Assembly (NCBI RefSeq): GCF_001552635.1
Contig: NZ_BCRO01000044.1
Location: forward strand, 62,001 to 126,000
Source: Actinomadura hibisca NBRC 15177
Lineage (GTDB): Bacteria > Actinomycetota > Actinomycetes > Streptosporangiales > Streptosporangiaceae
DNA length: 64,000 bases
Direction of reading: 5' to 3'
Shown here: in pieces, positions 15,654 to 24,608 of the stretch
Layout of the letters: every line of letters starts with the position of its first letter
How positions within the stretch are numbered: the first letter of the stretch is position 1
The notes under the pieces: generated by a model
What the model was told of the DNA's origin: nothing
The model's input: only the letters and a program-made list of their open reading frames with translations
Databases searched by the model: none
Translations under genes and position numbers: made by a program

Positions 15654-18218
15654 ATGTGGCTCATCGCGCGCCGCTCGTTCACCGAAGGCTGGGGCCGCCT
15701 GGTGGCGACGCTCCTGGCGGCGCTGTTCTCGGTCGGCCTGATCGCCGGATCGCTGGACTTCACGTTGCGGGCCCAGGACGCGGTGTCGGGCAACAACGCC
15801 AGCGAGTACGCCAAGGCCGACGTCCTCGTGCAGGGCGGCACCGTGGACGAGACCGACCTCTACTCCCTCCCAGACGGCCGGATCAAGCCCGCCGACGTCG
15901 CCGCGCGCCCCGGCGTCGCGGCGGTGGCAGGTGACGCCATCCTTCCCGTCACAGCGATGTCCCCCGAAGGCAAGCAACTGACCCCGTCCGCCGGAGGCCG
16001 CACGCTGCTGCGCCCCTGGATCGCCGACGCCCGCCTCAGCCCCTACAAGCTGGAGTCGGGCCGCGCGCCCGCCGCCGAGAACGAGGTCGCGGTCGTCCGG
16101 CACCTGGCCGACGCGAACGGCAAGCACGACGGCCTGCGCGTGGTGCTGCCCCAGCAGGCCCGCGACGTGAAGATCGTCGGCGTGGTGACCGTCAGCGGGC
16201 GCGGCGCGGTGGCCGGAGGCGACCTGATCCTCGCCCCGCCCGCGACCGTGCGACACCTGGCCGGACTGCCCGCCGACGCCTGGCAGACCGTCTGGGTGAA
16301 GGCGGCCCCCGGCATCACACCCGCCACGCTCAAGACCCGGCTGGCCCGCGACTTCAAGGGCACCGCCACCGTCCGCGCCGCCAAGTCGCTGCGCGACGCG
16401 CAGGCCGCCGAGATCGCCTCGTCCGGCGCGTCGGTCGGCGGCGCGCTCAGCCTCATCTCCTCGGTCGCGGTGTTCACCGGCCTGTTCGTCGTCGCCAACA
16501 CCTTCGGCACCCTGGTCCGCCAGCGCACCCGGCGGCTGGCGCTGCTCAGCGCGATCGGCGCGACGCCGCGCCAGATCAAGCGGCTGATCAAGCTGGAGGC
16601 GCTGGCCCTCGGCGCGGTCGCCGGGATCGGCGGCGCGTTCGTGGGCGTTCCGGTGTCGGCGCTGCTGGCCCGGCAGTTCGCCCAGGACGGTTTCGACATC
16701 TCCGCCGGTCAGACACGGTTCGGCTGGGTGGTGCTGGTGTCGGCGCTGGCCGGGTTGCTGGTCACCCAGTTGTCGGCGTGGCGAGCGGCCCGCGCCGCCG
16801 CGCGCGTCATGCCGATGCAGGCGCTGCGCGACACCGCGACCGAGCAGCGCGGCCCGGTCCGCAAGCGGGTGTTCGGCGCGCTCGGGGTGCTCGCGCTGGC
16901 CGGGCTGTTCTGGGGGCTGGTGTTCGCCGTGCGCGCGGAGGAGCCGCCCGGCCCCGAGCGCACCGTCGGCGTCACGATGGTGTCGCTGATGGGCTCGATG
17001 ATCGCGACGGCGGCGCTGGCGGTGTTGTCCCCGCTGGTCGTCGGCCCGCTGGGCGGCCTGGTGGGGCGGCTCGGCATGGCGTTCGGCGGGGAGGCGGGAC
17101 GGCTGGCGCGCGCCACGATCGTGCGCAGCCCGCGCCGGGTGTCGGCGGCGGCCGCGTCGCTGATGCTGGGCGTGGCGCTGGCCGTCTCCACCGCGCTGCT
17201 GGTGATGTCGGCCGACGCGCGGTTCGCCGAGACGGGCGCGCAGGCGATGCGCGCCGACCACGCGCTGGCCCCGGACGCCCGCACGGCGGACGGCGCGTCC
17301 GCGCTGCCCCGCGACGCGGCCGGGCGGGTCGCGACCGTGCCGGGCGTGACGGCGGCGGGCACGCTCACCGACACGACCGTCACGCTGGTCCGACCGCGCG
17401 GCCGGACCATCGAGGAGGCGGTCCCGAACACCGTCCAGGTGACCGGGGCCGACCAGGCGACGCTGCCGAAACTGGTGAAGCTCGGCGGCGCCCTGCGGCC
17501 CCTCCGAGACGGCGAGATCGCCCTGACCTCGGCCATTCTGGAGACCCACGGCCTCAAGGTCGGGCAGACGATCGTGGTACGCGGTGCGCGCGGCCGCGTC
17601 ACCCTGAAGATCGCCGACGCCTACCACGACCCGTCGCACGTGTTCGCCGACCAGGCCCTCGCCGGGACCGCCACCATGGACCGCCTGGACCCGGCCGCGC
17701 CCGCCAGGGCGGTGCTGGTCAAGGGCGGTTCGGCCGCCGCGATCGAGCGGGCCGCCGCCGTGCCGGGCGTGCGGGTGCTGGACCGCGCCGCCTACGTGGA
17801 GGTCGCCGCCAGCGCGATGACGAGCGGCACCCGGCTTATCTACGGGTTCATCGGGATGGCGCTACTGCTGGCGCTGTTCGGGATGGCGACGACGGTGTCG
17901 ATGAGCGTCGGCGAGCGGACCCGCGAGTTCGGGCTGCTCGGCGCGGTCGGCACGACGGCGAAGCAGGTGCGCGAGATCGTGCACTGGGAGGCGGCGGCGG
18001 TGGTGCTGATCGGCACGCTGCTGGGCGTGGGCGCGGCGTTCGGCGCGCAGACGCTGGCGTACGCGGTGAGCGGCAGCTCGTTCCTGCGGCCCGCGCCGCC
18101 GTGGTGGTTGTTGCCGCTGGTGGCGGCCGGGGCGGCGGCGGTGACGCTGGGCGTCTCGGCGCTGCCGGGCCGCCGCGCGTCACAGGTGCCGGTCCTGGAG
18201 GCGGCACGTGCCGAATGA
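15654..18218 (+). CDS. ABC transporter permease with two FtsX domains
   Basis: An 854-residue permease. An N-terminal helix (GRLVATLLAALFSVGLIAGS) leads into a large extracytoplasmic MacB-PCD-like region. The first FtsX core follows (about residues 265-385, LISSVAVFTGLFVVANTFGT and RTRRLALLSAIGATPRQIKR). After a central helix pair and a second periplasmic-side region comes the second FtsX core (about 725-850, IGMALLLALFGMATTVSMSV with RTREFGLLGAVGTTAKQVRE). Such permeases move lipids, lipoproteins or antibiotics, or act as mechanotransmitters; the cargo is unknown. It is co-transcribed with the ATPase and probably controlled by the neighbouring two-component system. It ends 13 nt from the convergent tag gene. 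Confidence 0.92.
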   Translation: MWLIARRSFTEGWGRLVATLLAALFSVGLIAGSLDFTLRAQDAVSGNNASEYAKADVLVQGGTVDETDLYSLPDGRIKPADVAARPGVAAVAGDAILPVTAMSPEGKQLTPSAGGRTLLRPWIADARLSPYKLESGRAPAAENEVAVVRHLADANGKHDGLRVVLPQQARDVKIVGVVTVSGRGAVAGGDLILAPPATVRHLAGLPADAWQTVWVKAAPGITPATLKTRLARDFKGTATVRAAKSLRDAQAAEIASSGASVGGALSLISSVAVFTGLFVVANTFGTLVRQRTRRLALLSAIGATPRQIKRLIKLEALALGAVAGIGGAFVGVPVSALLARQFAQDGFDISAGQTRFGWVVLVSALAGLLVTQLSAWRAARAAARVMPMQALRDTATEQRGPVRKRVFGALGVLALAGLFWGLVFAVRAEEPPGPERTVGVTMVSLMGSMIATAALAVLSPLVVGPLGGLVGRLGMAFGGEAGRLARATIVRSPRRVSAAAASLMLGVALAVSTALLVMSADARFAETGAQAMRADHALAPDARTADGASALPRDAAGRVATVPGVTAAGTLTDTTVTLVRPRGRTIEEAVPNTVQVTGADQATLPKLVKLGGALRPLRDGEIALTSAILETHGLKVGQTIVVRGARGRVTLKIADAYHDPSHVFADQALAGTATMDRLDPAAPARAVLVKGGSAAAIERAAAVPGVRVLDRAAYVEVAASAMTSGTRLIYGFIGMALLLALFGMATTVSMSVGERTREFGLLGAVGTTAKQVREIVHWEAAAVVLIGTLLGVGAAFGAQTLAYAVSGSSFLRPAPPWWLLPLVAAGAAAVTLGVSALPGRRASQVPVLEAARAE

Positions 18219-18231
18219 CAGGGCCGAGTGA

Positions 18232-18807
18232 TCAGCGGTACGCGCCGCGCCGGTGGCAGGCGGCCAGGTGGTCGTCCACCAGGCCGCACGCCTCCATGAG
18301 GGCGTAGGCGGTGGTCGGGCCGACGAAGCGGAACCCGTGCTTTTTCAACTCTTTGGCCATGGCCTTGGAGGCGGGCGTGGCGGCGGGCACGTCCTCGGTG
18401 GTGACGGGGGCGGGGGCGTCGGGGTCGGCGTAGCGCCACAGGGTGGCGGCGAGGCCGTTGGGCAGATCGAGGGCGGCGCGGGCGTTGGCGATCGTCGCCT
18501 CGATCTTGGCGCGGTTGCGGACGATGGCGGCGTCGTCCAGCAGCCGCACCACGTCGCCGTCGCCGAAGGCGGCGACCTTCTCGGGGTCGAACCCGGCGAA
18601 CGCAGCGCGGAACGCCTCGCGTTTGCGCAGGATCGTCAGCCACGACAGGCCGGACTGGAAGGCTTCCAGGCAGAGTCGCTCGTAGAGGCCGTGATCGTCG
18701 CGGACGGGCCGTCCCCACTCCTCGTCGTGGTAGGCGACGTACTCGGGCGTGACGGGCCTCCAGGGGCAGCGCAGCAGGCCGTCGGGGCCCTCGGCGGGAC
18801 CGCTCAC
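18232..18807 (-). CDS. tag: DNA-3-methyladenine glycosylase I
   Basis: A 191-residue protein of normal Tag length. Family motifs are LLRCPWRPVTPEYVAYHDEE (zinc-ligand Cys and the conserved YHDEEWG), LCLEAFQSGLSWLTILRKRE, VVRLLDDAAIVRNRAKI and KKHGFRFVGPTTAYALMEA, ending with VDDHLAACHRR (the other zinc ligands). It excises 3-methyladenine from alkylated DNA. The GTG at 18805-18807 overlaps the stop of the SRPBCC gene by 4 nt (GTGA), and that gene in turn overlaps the DivIVA-like gene in the same way. Confidence 0.94.
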   Translation of the reverse strand: MSGPAEGPDGLLRCPWRPVTPEYVAYHDEEWGRPVRDDHGLYERLCLEAFQSGLSWLTILRKREAFRAAFAGFDPEKVAAFGDGDVVRLLDDAAIVRNRAKIEATIANARAALDLPNGLAATLWRYADPDAPAPVTTEDVPAATPASKAMAKELKKHGFRFVGPTTAYALMEACGLVDDHLAACHRRGAYR

Positions 18808-19259
18808 GGCACCGCCAGCGGGGACGGCGCGGTCGCGGCGAGCCGGGCGAGACGGCGCAGCCCCAGCCCCATGAACGCGCGGACGACGGGCCCGGCCACC
18901 AGCCAGCCGACCCGGCCGAGCGGCCCGAACGGCAGGTCGACGCGCTCGGCCCACACGATGCGGCTGCCGCCCCCGGGCTCTTCCGTGATCTTGAACCACG
19001 CCTCGCCGCGCACGATCTTCCCGGTGTGCCGCACCGCGACCCGGCGGCCCGGCCGCCAGTCGGTGATGACCATGGTGTCGAGGAAGCCCACCGGCCCGAT
19101 CCCGGTCCACGCCTCCAGCCGCCCGCCGACCTCGTGGCCGCCCTCGGCGCGGGTGAACGGCATCCACTCGGCGTGCCGGGGCCAGTCGGTGAGGACGGCG
19201 AACAGCGTGTCGGCGGAGACGTCGGCGCGGCTCTCGGCGTGGACGGCGGCCTGGCTCAC
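18804..19259 (-). CDS. SRPBCC (START-like) family protein
   Basis: A 151-residue polyketide-cyclase/START-like protein. Characteristic stretches are SRADVSADTLFAVLTDWPRH, EWMPFTRAEGG, DWRPGRRVAVRHTGKIVRG and GSRIVWAERVDLPFG, ending in an amphipathic helix (LVAGPVVRAFMGLGLRRLAR). Members bind hydrophobic ligands in a deep cavity; none is known here. GTG start and stop codons are both in 4-nt overlaps with the neighbours, so the gene is tightly coupled to the DivIVA-like and tag genes. Confidence 0.85.
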   Translation of the reverse strand: MSQAAVHAESRADVSADTLFAVLTDWPRHAEWMPFTRAEGGHEVGGRLEAWTGIGPVGFLDTMVITDWRPGRRVAVRHTGKIVRGEAWFKITEEPGGGSRIVWAERVDLPFGPLGRVGWLVAGPVVRAFMGLGLRRLARLAATAPSPLAVP

Positions 19260-19777
19260 GTGATCTCCCTGGGCTCGGGTTCATCGGCGAAGTCGGCGGC
19301 GGGCCGCTTGACCAGCACGACGGGCGCGGTCTCGGACATGGGCGCGGGGTCGTCGAACAGGCCGTCCTCGAACTTCTCGTCCTCAGCATGGTCGGCCGAC
19401 GCTTCGACGGGGGCCGCGACGTCCTCGGGGCCGTAGAGGCCGTCCCACTGCTCGCCCTCGTCCTCCACCTCGCCGAGCCGGTGCCGCAGCTCGACCAGGT
19501 GCTGCTCCATGACAGCCATGCGCGCGTCGCGCTCGGCCAGGGCGTAGGCGAGGCGTTGCAGGGCCTCGTCGGTGATGCCGACCTGGTAGCCCCAGAGCCC
19601 GCGCGGCAGCCGCAACAGGGCGACCTCCGGGCCGGTGATCGGCCGCCCGGTGGGCAGCGGCAGCGGTGGATGATCGGGATGGGTCTCGGCCAGCTCGCCG
19701 CCCCGGCCCATGGCGAGGACGACGACGGCCCCCAGCACGGCCAGGCCGGCCAGGATGAGCACCACGATCACGATCAT
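19256..19777 (-). CDS. membrane-anchored DivIVA-domain-like protein
   Basis: A 173-residue protein. The N-terminus is a single membrane helix (MIVIVVLILAGLAVLGAVVV). The segment LLRLPRGLWGYQVGITDEAL with LQRLAYALAERDARMAVMEQ matches the DivIVA-like pattern of a short lipid-binding turn followed by a coiled coil. The C-terminal part is acidic and unstructured. Order and strand with tag resemble Rv1209-Rv1210 of M. tuberculosis (from memory). A role at the growing cell pole is possible but unproven. It starts the minus-strand operon with the SRPBCC protein and tag. Confidence 0.82.
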   Translation of the reverse strand: MIVIVVLILAGLAVLGAVVVLAMGRGGELAETHPDHPPLPLPTGRPITGPEVALLRLPRGLWGYQVGITDEALQRLAYALAERDARMAVMEQHLVELRHRLGEVEDEGEQWDGLYGPEDVAAPVEASADHAEDEKFEDGLFDDPAPMSETAPVVLVKRPAADFADEPEPREIT

Positions 19778-19815
19778 GCTCCGTTCTGTCTACGGCTCCG
19801 CCTCCCGATCGTGCC

Positions 19816-20142
19816 ATGCTCGGGGTCATGCAGGCGCAACAGCACACACCGGTTCCGTTCGGGACGATGCCGGACGGCCCCGTGATCGACGCGGGCGTGA
19901 TGCCGTCGGCGGCCCGCGTGGCGGCGCTGGTGGCGGCCGGGGAACCGGTGCGGGTGACGTTGCGGGCCGAGTCCGAGGAGGACCCGGGGATGCTGGCGGC
20001 GGCGTCGGTCTACGCGTGGCTGGGGGTGCGGCTGTTCCTGACGCCGCCCGCGAGCGTCCCGGCGCTGCGGCAGGTGCTGGACATGGTGTCGGCGATCCAG
20101 GGGACGACCCAGCCGGTGTTGTCGCGCCGGGGCCTGGCATAG
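19816..20142 (+). CDS. conserved hypothetical, possible DHPS-like C-terminal fragment
   Basis: A 108-residue protein (97 to 104 residues if a later start is used, such as ATG 19828-19830). The ending LAAASVYAWLGVRLFLTPP plus LRQVLDMVSAIQGTTQPVLS and RRGLA looks like the C-terminal part of dihydropteroate-synthase-like TIM-barrel proteins, and a folP-type gene often stands next to the DivIVA-like/tag genes in actinobacteria. No pterin or PABA-binding motifs are present, so it cannot be an active DHPS. The ribosome site is weak (GGGG near the second ATG). It is divergent from the DivIVA-like gene and ends at a bidirectional hairpin. Confidence 0.6.
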   Translation: MLGVMQAQQHTPVPFGTMPDGPVIDAGVMPSAARVAALVAAGEPVRVTLRAESEEDPGMLAAASVYAWLGVRLFLTPPASVPALRQVLDMVSAIQGTTQPVLSRRGLA

Positions 20143-20147
20143 GAAAA

Positions 20148-20174
20148 GGCCCGCCGCCTCGAAGGCGACGGGCC
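20148..20174. terminator. bidirectional terminator between convergent genes
   Basis: GGCCCGCCGCCT pairs with AGGCGACGGGCC (one wobble) over a 3-nt loop, preceded by GAAAA. It lies 6 nt after the stop of the plus-strand hypothetical and 12 nt after the phoX stop on the other strand. Confidence 0.8.
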
Positions 20175-20185
20175 CTGCCCCATCC

Positions 20186-21490
20186 CTACGCGCGCAGGGT
20201 GTCCCAGGGGCCGGAGATGGCGAAGGTGACGCCGGGGTCCTGCCGGTTGGCGAACAGGGTGCGCCCGTCCGGGGAGAAGGTGACGCCGGTGAACTCGCTG
20301 CCGTTGAAGGCGTTGCGGCCGAACGCGAACGGCTCGCCCTTGCCGGTCGCGCCCACGAGGTACTGCTCGCCGTCGCCGTCCTCGGCGAGGATGACGCCGC
20401 CGCCGTAGGGCGAGACGGTGATGTTGTCGGGGCCGTCGAACCGGCCGCCGGGCTTGAAGACGAGCTCCAGCTCGATGGTGTCGGTGATCGGGTCGTACTT
20501 CCAGACCTGGCCCGCGTGGTCGGCCGCCGCGCCGTCCTCCTTGCGGGAGTAGCTGGCGACGAAGTAGGCCTTGCCGTGCCCCCACCACGCGCCCTCCAGC
20601 TTCTGGCTGCGCGTGATCTTGTCGAACTGCTTGCGCGTCGAGAGGGCGGCGGCGGACGGGTCGGGCACCTTGACCCAGCGGCACCGGAACTTCTCGCCGG
20701 GCTCCTGGGCGAGCGAGAGGTCGGGCAGGTCCCGCACATTCAGCGCTTCCAGCCGCCCGCCCTGGAGGTAGGAGTGGTAGTCGCCCCGGTGCGCGCGGGG
20801 ACGGAAGCGGTAGAAGAGGCCGAAGGGCTTGCTGGCGTCCTCGGTGAGGTAGGCGGTATGGGTGTGCGGGTCGATGGCGACGGCCTCGTGCGCGAAGCGT
20901 CCCATACCGGTGATGGGGAGGGGCTTGGTGCGCTGGCCGGTGGGGTCGACCTCGAAGACCCAGCCGTGCGACTTGGTCTGCCCGGCGAAGCCCTCGGTCT
21001 CCTCGCAGGTGAGCCAGGTGCCCCAAGGGGTGCGGCCACCGGCGCAGTTGGTGGCCGTGCCCGCGATGCTGATGCGCTGCGCGACGACCTTGTTGTTGCG
21101 GTCCAGCTCAACAGTGGTGGTGCCGCCATAAGCAGCGGGGTCGTAGACAAGCTCGGCAGGCGCAACGGGCTTGACCCCACTGGCGGTCTGCTCGTGATTA
21201 CGCACCAACCGCAGGTTCCCGGCCTTGCTGCCGGGGAAGGTGGCGGTCCCGTCATGCTTGCCGGGGACCTTGACGCCGTCGGCGATGACGTCGCCCTCGG
21301 CGGAGAGGGTGGTGTAGGAGAACCCCTGGGGGAGGTCGAGCACACCCTTGGCGTCGGGCACGAGCGGCCCATATCCGAAAGCCTCGGCACTGGCGGCGGT
21401 CTGAAAGACGGTCTCAAGGCTGCCTGCGAGCGCGATGGACAGCGCACCGGCCGCGCCGCCCTTCATGACCCCACGACGGGAAACGGACAT
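20186..21490 (-). CDS. PhoX-type alkaline phosphatase (DUF839), Tat-exported
   Basis: A 434-residue protein. The N-terminus MSVSRRGVMKGGAAGALSIA is a Tat signal (SRRGVMKG) with cleavage near ASAEA. The mature part shows DUF839 features: GNLRLVRNHEQT, TTVELDRNNKVVAQRIS, CAGGRTPWGTWLTCEETE, GMGRFAHEAVAIDP and GGRFDGPDNITVSPYGGGVI. PhoX enzymes are Ca/Fe phosphatases outside the membrane. AAGGAG precedes the ATG at 21488-21490. A PHO-box-like direct repeat lies 43 nt upstream, which supports phosphate-starvation control. Length is somewhat shorter than the largest PhoX proteins, so related phosphodiesterase activity cannot be excluded. Confidence 0.88.
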   Translation of the reverse strand: MSVSRRGVMKGGAAGALSIALAGSLETVFQTAASAEAFGYGPLVPDAKGVLDLPQGFSYTTLSAEGDVIADGVKVPGKHDGTATFPGSKAGNLRLVRNHEQTASGVKPVAPAELVYDPAAYGGTTTVELDRNNKVVAQRISIAGTATNCAGGRTPWGTWLTCEETEGFAGQTKSHGWVFEVDPTGQRTKPLPITGMGRFAHEAVAIDPHTHTAYLTEDASKPFGLFYRFRPRAHRGDYHSYLQGGRLEALNVRDLPDLSLAQEPGEKFRCRWVKVPDPSAAALSTRKQFDKITRSQKLEGAWWGHGKAYFVASYSRKEDGAAADHAGQVWKYDPITDTIELELVFKPGGRFDGPDNITVSPYGGGVILAEDGDGEQYLVGATGKGEPFAFGRNAFNGSEFTGVTFSPDGRTLFANRQDPGVTFAISGPWDTLRA

Positions 21491-21532
21491 CAGGGCTCCT
21501 TCGCATGACGGAATCACGCGAACCCTCCCGTC

Positions 21533-21554
21533 CGCCTCTGAACCTCACGTGAAC
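21533..21554 (-). promoter_or_regulatory. PHO-box-like direct repeat upstream of phoX
   Basis: On the minus strand the sequence is GTTCACGTGAG followed directly by GTTCAGAGGCG, two 11-nt units both starting GTTCA. Actinobacterial PhoP binds tandem 11-nt units of this kind. The site is 43 nt upstream of the phosphatase ATG. Confidence 0.55.
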
Positions 21555-21754
21555 GCCCTTCCAACACCACCCCAACCCTTAGCTCACCCGAGAAACCGAA
21601 CAAAAGTTCGTGGCAATAAAGACAAAACAGGACACCAAGCAGGAAGAAGGTGGCCAATTTTCCAAAAGATATTCCCTTAACAGAAGTTTTCTTGATAGTC
21701 ATGGCGATCTGACTACGCACAGCACCAATGCGCCTACGCCCCAGGGAGGCCGCC

Positions 21755-23296
21755 GTGGAGAAGCCCCGCCTCTGGTGGCAGGCGGTTTACCCCTCCGACT
21801 GGACCGTCTTCTCCCTCTCCGACGACCTGGCGCGCGAGCGCAACACCGCCCTGCTGGCCGCACTCGAAGAATTGTCGACCCGAGGCCCCATGGCCGACCT
21901 GGACGAGGTCGCGGCCCAGATGCGCAGCGTGGGCTTCCACGATCCGCTTTCCGAGCATGACCTCCGGATCGCGCTCGACCGGTTGGCGACGGCCGGGCTG
22001 GCCGAGCCGTTCCGCGACTACACCGCCCCCGTCCGCAACTACCAGGGGCTGATCGTGCGGCAGGAGGCGTGGGCCCTCACCCGCAAGGGGCGCAGCGTCG
22101 TCGCGGCCGTGCGGACCGCCGTGCTCGACGCCGGCCGGGCGCTCCAGCTCCCCAGCCGCCTGCTCGTCAGCGTCGCCAACACCGTCACGGCCCTCGTCGA
22201 GCACTTCGGGCCGGAGCGCGACCACGGCCTGCTGCCCATGGACCTCAACGACGTCCGCACCCGCATCGACGAGTTGCAGCGCGTGACCGCCGACTTCTAC
22301 ACCGCCCTCGCCCAACTGGTCCAGGCGGACGTCACCGACGACGCCCTGTTCGGCGAGAACCGGGACCGTGTCATCGAAGCCCTGCGCCAGTTCCCCCGCG
22401 AGTACGAACGCGGCCTGGCCCAGGTCGAGCAGCGGCTGGCGAACCTGAGCAAGGTGGGCCACCGGCACATCGTCGAGGCCGCCGTCGCGCACGCCGGGCT
22501 CATCGACGCCCGCGACCAGCACCACTGGATCGAGGAGCAGGTCCGGCGGTTGTCGGACCTGGAGGCGTGGTTCGTCCCGGACGGCACCGTCCAACAACTG
22601 ATCACCTCGGCCTCCGGAGCCGTGCACACGCTGCTGGTCGCCATCGACCGCCGCTACTCGGCCCATCGGCGCGGCTCCGACCTGGGGGCCGACTTCCACG
22701 CGCTCGCGCGCAGCCTGCACCGGCAGGCCAGCGATGAGGACGCCCGCCGCGTCCATGCCGCCGCCTTCGGTGACTGGCCCGCCTGGCACGCGGTCACCCC
22801 GCTCTCCGAGGAGGACGTCGCGCACGGCACCGAGGCCGCCACCAGCCCCAACCCCCGCCGCATCGAAGTCACCCTTCGCGAGCACGAACGGCAGGGGCGC
22901 ATCAGCGGCCGCCCTCGCAAGGTTCCCGACACCACCGCCGAACGCGACGCGGCGCTGGCGCAGGCCAGAGCCGAGGCCGAACGCAGACGCCGCCTGACCG
23001 CACTGCTGGTCACTCCCGGCGAGGTCTCCCTCGACCACTTCAACGGCCTGGACGCCGAGGCCGCCGACGCCCTGTTCCGCGCCGTCGAGACCGCGCTCGC
23101 GCAGATCAACTCCACCACCGAGGCCGGCACCGGGCGGGTCGACGGCGCGAACGTCCTGGTCGAGGTCCGCTACGGCGACACGCGCCTGACCCGGGCCGCC
23201 CTCGCCGAAGGCGGGCTGACGACCCGCGATCTGCGCATCTGCGTCATGTCCGCCGAATCCGCCCAGAGCCGGAACGCCGTCCGGAGCATCGCATGA
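21755..23296 (+). CDS. jetA: Wadjet subunit JetA (kleisin-like; TIGR02677-type)
   Basis: A 513-residue protein in first position of a four-gene cassette. It is largely helical, with a winged-helix-like start (RNTALLAALEELSTRGPMAD, LSEHDLRIALDRLATAGLAE), long central helices (RDRVIEALRQFPREYERGLA), and a terminal region of about 90 residues after a charged linker. This and its order before the MukE-like, SMC-like and TOPRIM genes match JetA/TIGR02677, the kleisin of the Wadjet anti-plasmid complex. I chose GTG 21755-21757, preceded by AGGGAGG at 7 nt, over an ATG 9 codons earlier. The stop overlaps the jetB start (ATGA). The upstream 264-nt gap is AT-rich and divergent from phoX. Confidence 0.88.
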   Translation: MEKPRLWWQAVYPSDWTVFSLSDDLARERNTALLAALEELSTRGPMADLDEVAAQMRSVGFHDPLSEHDLRIALDRLATAGLAEPFRDYTAPVRNYQGLIVRQEAWALTRKGRSVVAAVRTAVLDAGRALQLPSRLLVSVANTVTALVEHFGPERDHGLLPMDLNDVRTRIDELQRVTADFYTALAQLVQADVTDDALFGENRDRVIEALRQFPREYERGLAQVEQRLANLSKVGHRHIVEAAVAHAGLIDARDQHHWIEEQVRRLSDLEAWFVPDGTVQQLITSASGAVHTLLVAIDRRYSAHRRGSDLGADFHALARSLHRQASDEDARRVHAAAFGDWPAWHAVTPLSEEDVAHGTEAATSPNPRRIEVTLREHERQGRISGRPRKVPDTTAERDAALAQARAEAERRRRLTALLVTPGEVSLDHFNGLDAEAADALFRAVETALAQINSTTEAGTGRVDGANVLVEVRYGDTRLTRAALAEGGLTTRDLRICVMSAESAQSRNAVRSIA

Positions 23297-24597
23297 GCGA
23301 CCGTCTCCTCGACCCGGACCTGCGCACCGCCGCACGTGTCCTGAACGCCACGGGCGGCCTCCGCGCCGAGACCGATCCCGAGCAGTACCGGAAGGCGCTC
23401 AAAGGACGACAACAGCTCGCCGAGTTCTTCCGCAAGGAGCTGGACTGGACGCTGGAGGTCCTGGAGACCGCCGAGCTGATCCGCCTGCACAAAAGGAGGA
23501 CCGACGTCCCCGCCGACCGGGGCCCGTGGCTGCAACGCTCCCGCGGCGACGGCCCGCTCGCCTCCAGGGCGGTCCTGGTGTGCGGCGCGCTGGTCTGCGA
23601 ACAGCTCTGGCGCAGATCCCGGATGAGCCTGCGCGACCTGCTCCAGGCGATCGCCCAGACCTGCGCCGCCGAGGCCGAGGCCGGCACGCTCCCGGAGTTC
23701 CCCGTGGTCGTCGCCGAAGGCGTGTCCAAGCAGGAGGCGCGCGGCAACCGGCAGACACTGGTGGACGTCCTGAAACTCCTGGTCGCCGAGGGCACGGTCA
23801 CCGTGGACGCCGACCTCGACCAGGCGGTGGACGACGAGGACGCCGACCTGGTGGTCGCGGCCTCACGGGAGCGGCTGGCCGCCAAGTTCTCCTCCCTCTC
23901 CCCCCTGCTGCTCGATCTGGAGTCGCTGCCCCCCGAACAGCACGCGGCGGCGCTCTCGCAGGGCACGTTGCCCGACCGCGTCGAGCCCGGCACCCCCGCC
24001 TCCGCCCCCTCCCTCGAAGACCGGCGCCTGCGCCTGCTGCGCCGGCTCGCCGACGACCCGGCCACCGACCCGACCGACGACGCGACGGAGGGTTCGCCCT
24101 ACCTCCACACCCTCACCGGACGCGGCGTCGCCCTGGACCTGCTGACCTCCCTCGGTTACACCGCGACGGTCCGCCGGGACTGGTGGGAGGTCACCGACCC
24201 GTGCGGGGACGGCACCGTCCTCGAGTTCCCCAACGGGCGACGCACCGAACGCCAAGCAGCCCTGGCGCTCCTCGCCTCGCTCGCCAAGCGGACCGCGCCC
24301 ATGTCTCCCCTGCGCATCGACGAGGTGGTCGAGATGTTGGAACAGGCGCGTCAGGACCGGCCCCGCTGGGCCGCCGCCTACGCGGAGCGCCTCCCTGCCC
24401 TCGCGCGGGCCGCCGCCGCCGAGTTGACCGCCGTCAAGCTGCTGCGCCCCGCGCCCGATGCCGCGGACGTCTGGCTCCCGACGCCCGGCATCCACCTGTG
24501 GCAGGTCAAGGTCCGTTCCGGTGCCCCTGGCAAGAGCACTCCGGCCCAGGCGGCCCGCACCACCCAGGACGCCCTGCCGCTCACCGACGAAGGATGA
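23293..24597 (+). CDS. jetB: Wadjet subunit JetB (MukE-like; TIGR02678-type)
   Basis: A 434-residue protein whose ATG overlaps the jetA stop by 4 nt. Tandem winged-helix-like stretches are visible (SRAVLVCGALVCEQLWRRS with MSLRDLLQAIAQTC; VDVLKLLVAEGTVTVDADLD; LLTSLGYTATVRRDWWEVTD; MSPLRIDEVVEMLEQARQDR). TIGR02678 proteins fill this slot in type III Wadjet, where the MukE-like subunit bridges the kleisin and the SMC heads. It is longer than the roughly 200-residue JetB of type I. A start or stop overlap with each neighbour indicates one translational unit. Confidence 0.86.
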   Translation: MSDRLLDPDLRTAARVLNATGGLRAETDPEQYRKALKGRQQLAEFFRKELDWTLEVLETAELIRLHKRRTDVPADRGPWLQRSRGDGPLASRAVLVCGALVCEQLWRRSRMSLRDLLQAIAQTCAAEAEAGTLPEFPVVVAEGVSKQEARGNRQTLVDVLKLLVAEGTVTVDADLDQAVDDEDADLVVAASRERLAAKFSSLSPLLLDLESLPPEQHAAALSQGTLPDRVEPGTPASAPSLEDRRLRLLRRLADDPATDPTDDATEGSPYLHTLTGRGVALDLLTSLGYTATVRRDWWEVTDPCGDGTVLEFPNGRRTERQAALALLASLAKRTAPMSPLRIDEVVEMLEQARQDRPRWAAAYAERLPALARAAAAELTAVKLLRPAPDAADVWLPTPGIHLWQVKVRSGAPGKSTPAQAARTTQDALPLTDEG

Positions 24598-24608
24598 AGG
24601 AGCGTTCC

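Noticed and set aside
14751..18218. 1155-codon plus frame covering the ABC ATPase region and permease
   Set aside because: The first 300 codons are a shadow frame of the ATPase gene; the permease starts at 15654.
21514..21720. 68-codon minus frame with a hydrophobic helix between phoX and jetA
   Set aside because: No ribosome site, overlaps the PHO-box and AT-rich divergent promoter region; hydrophobicity follows from AT-rich sequence.
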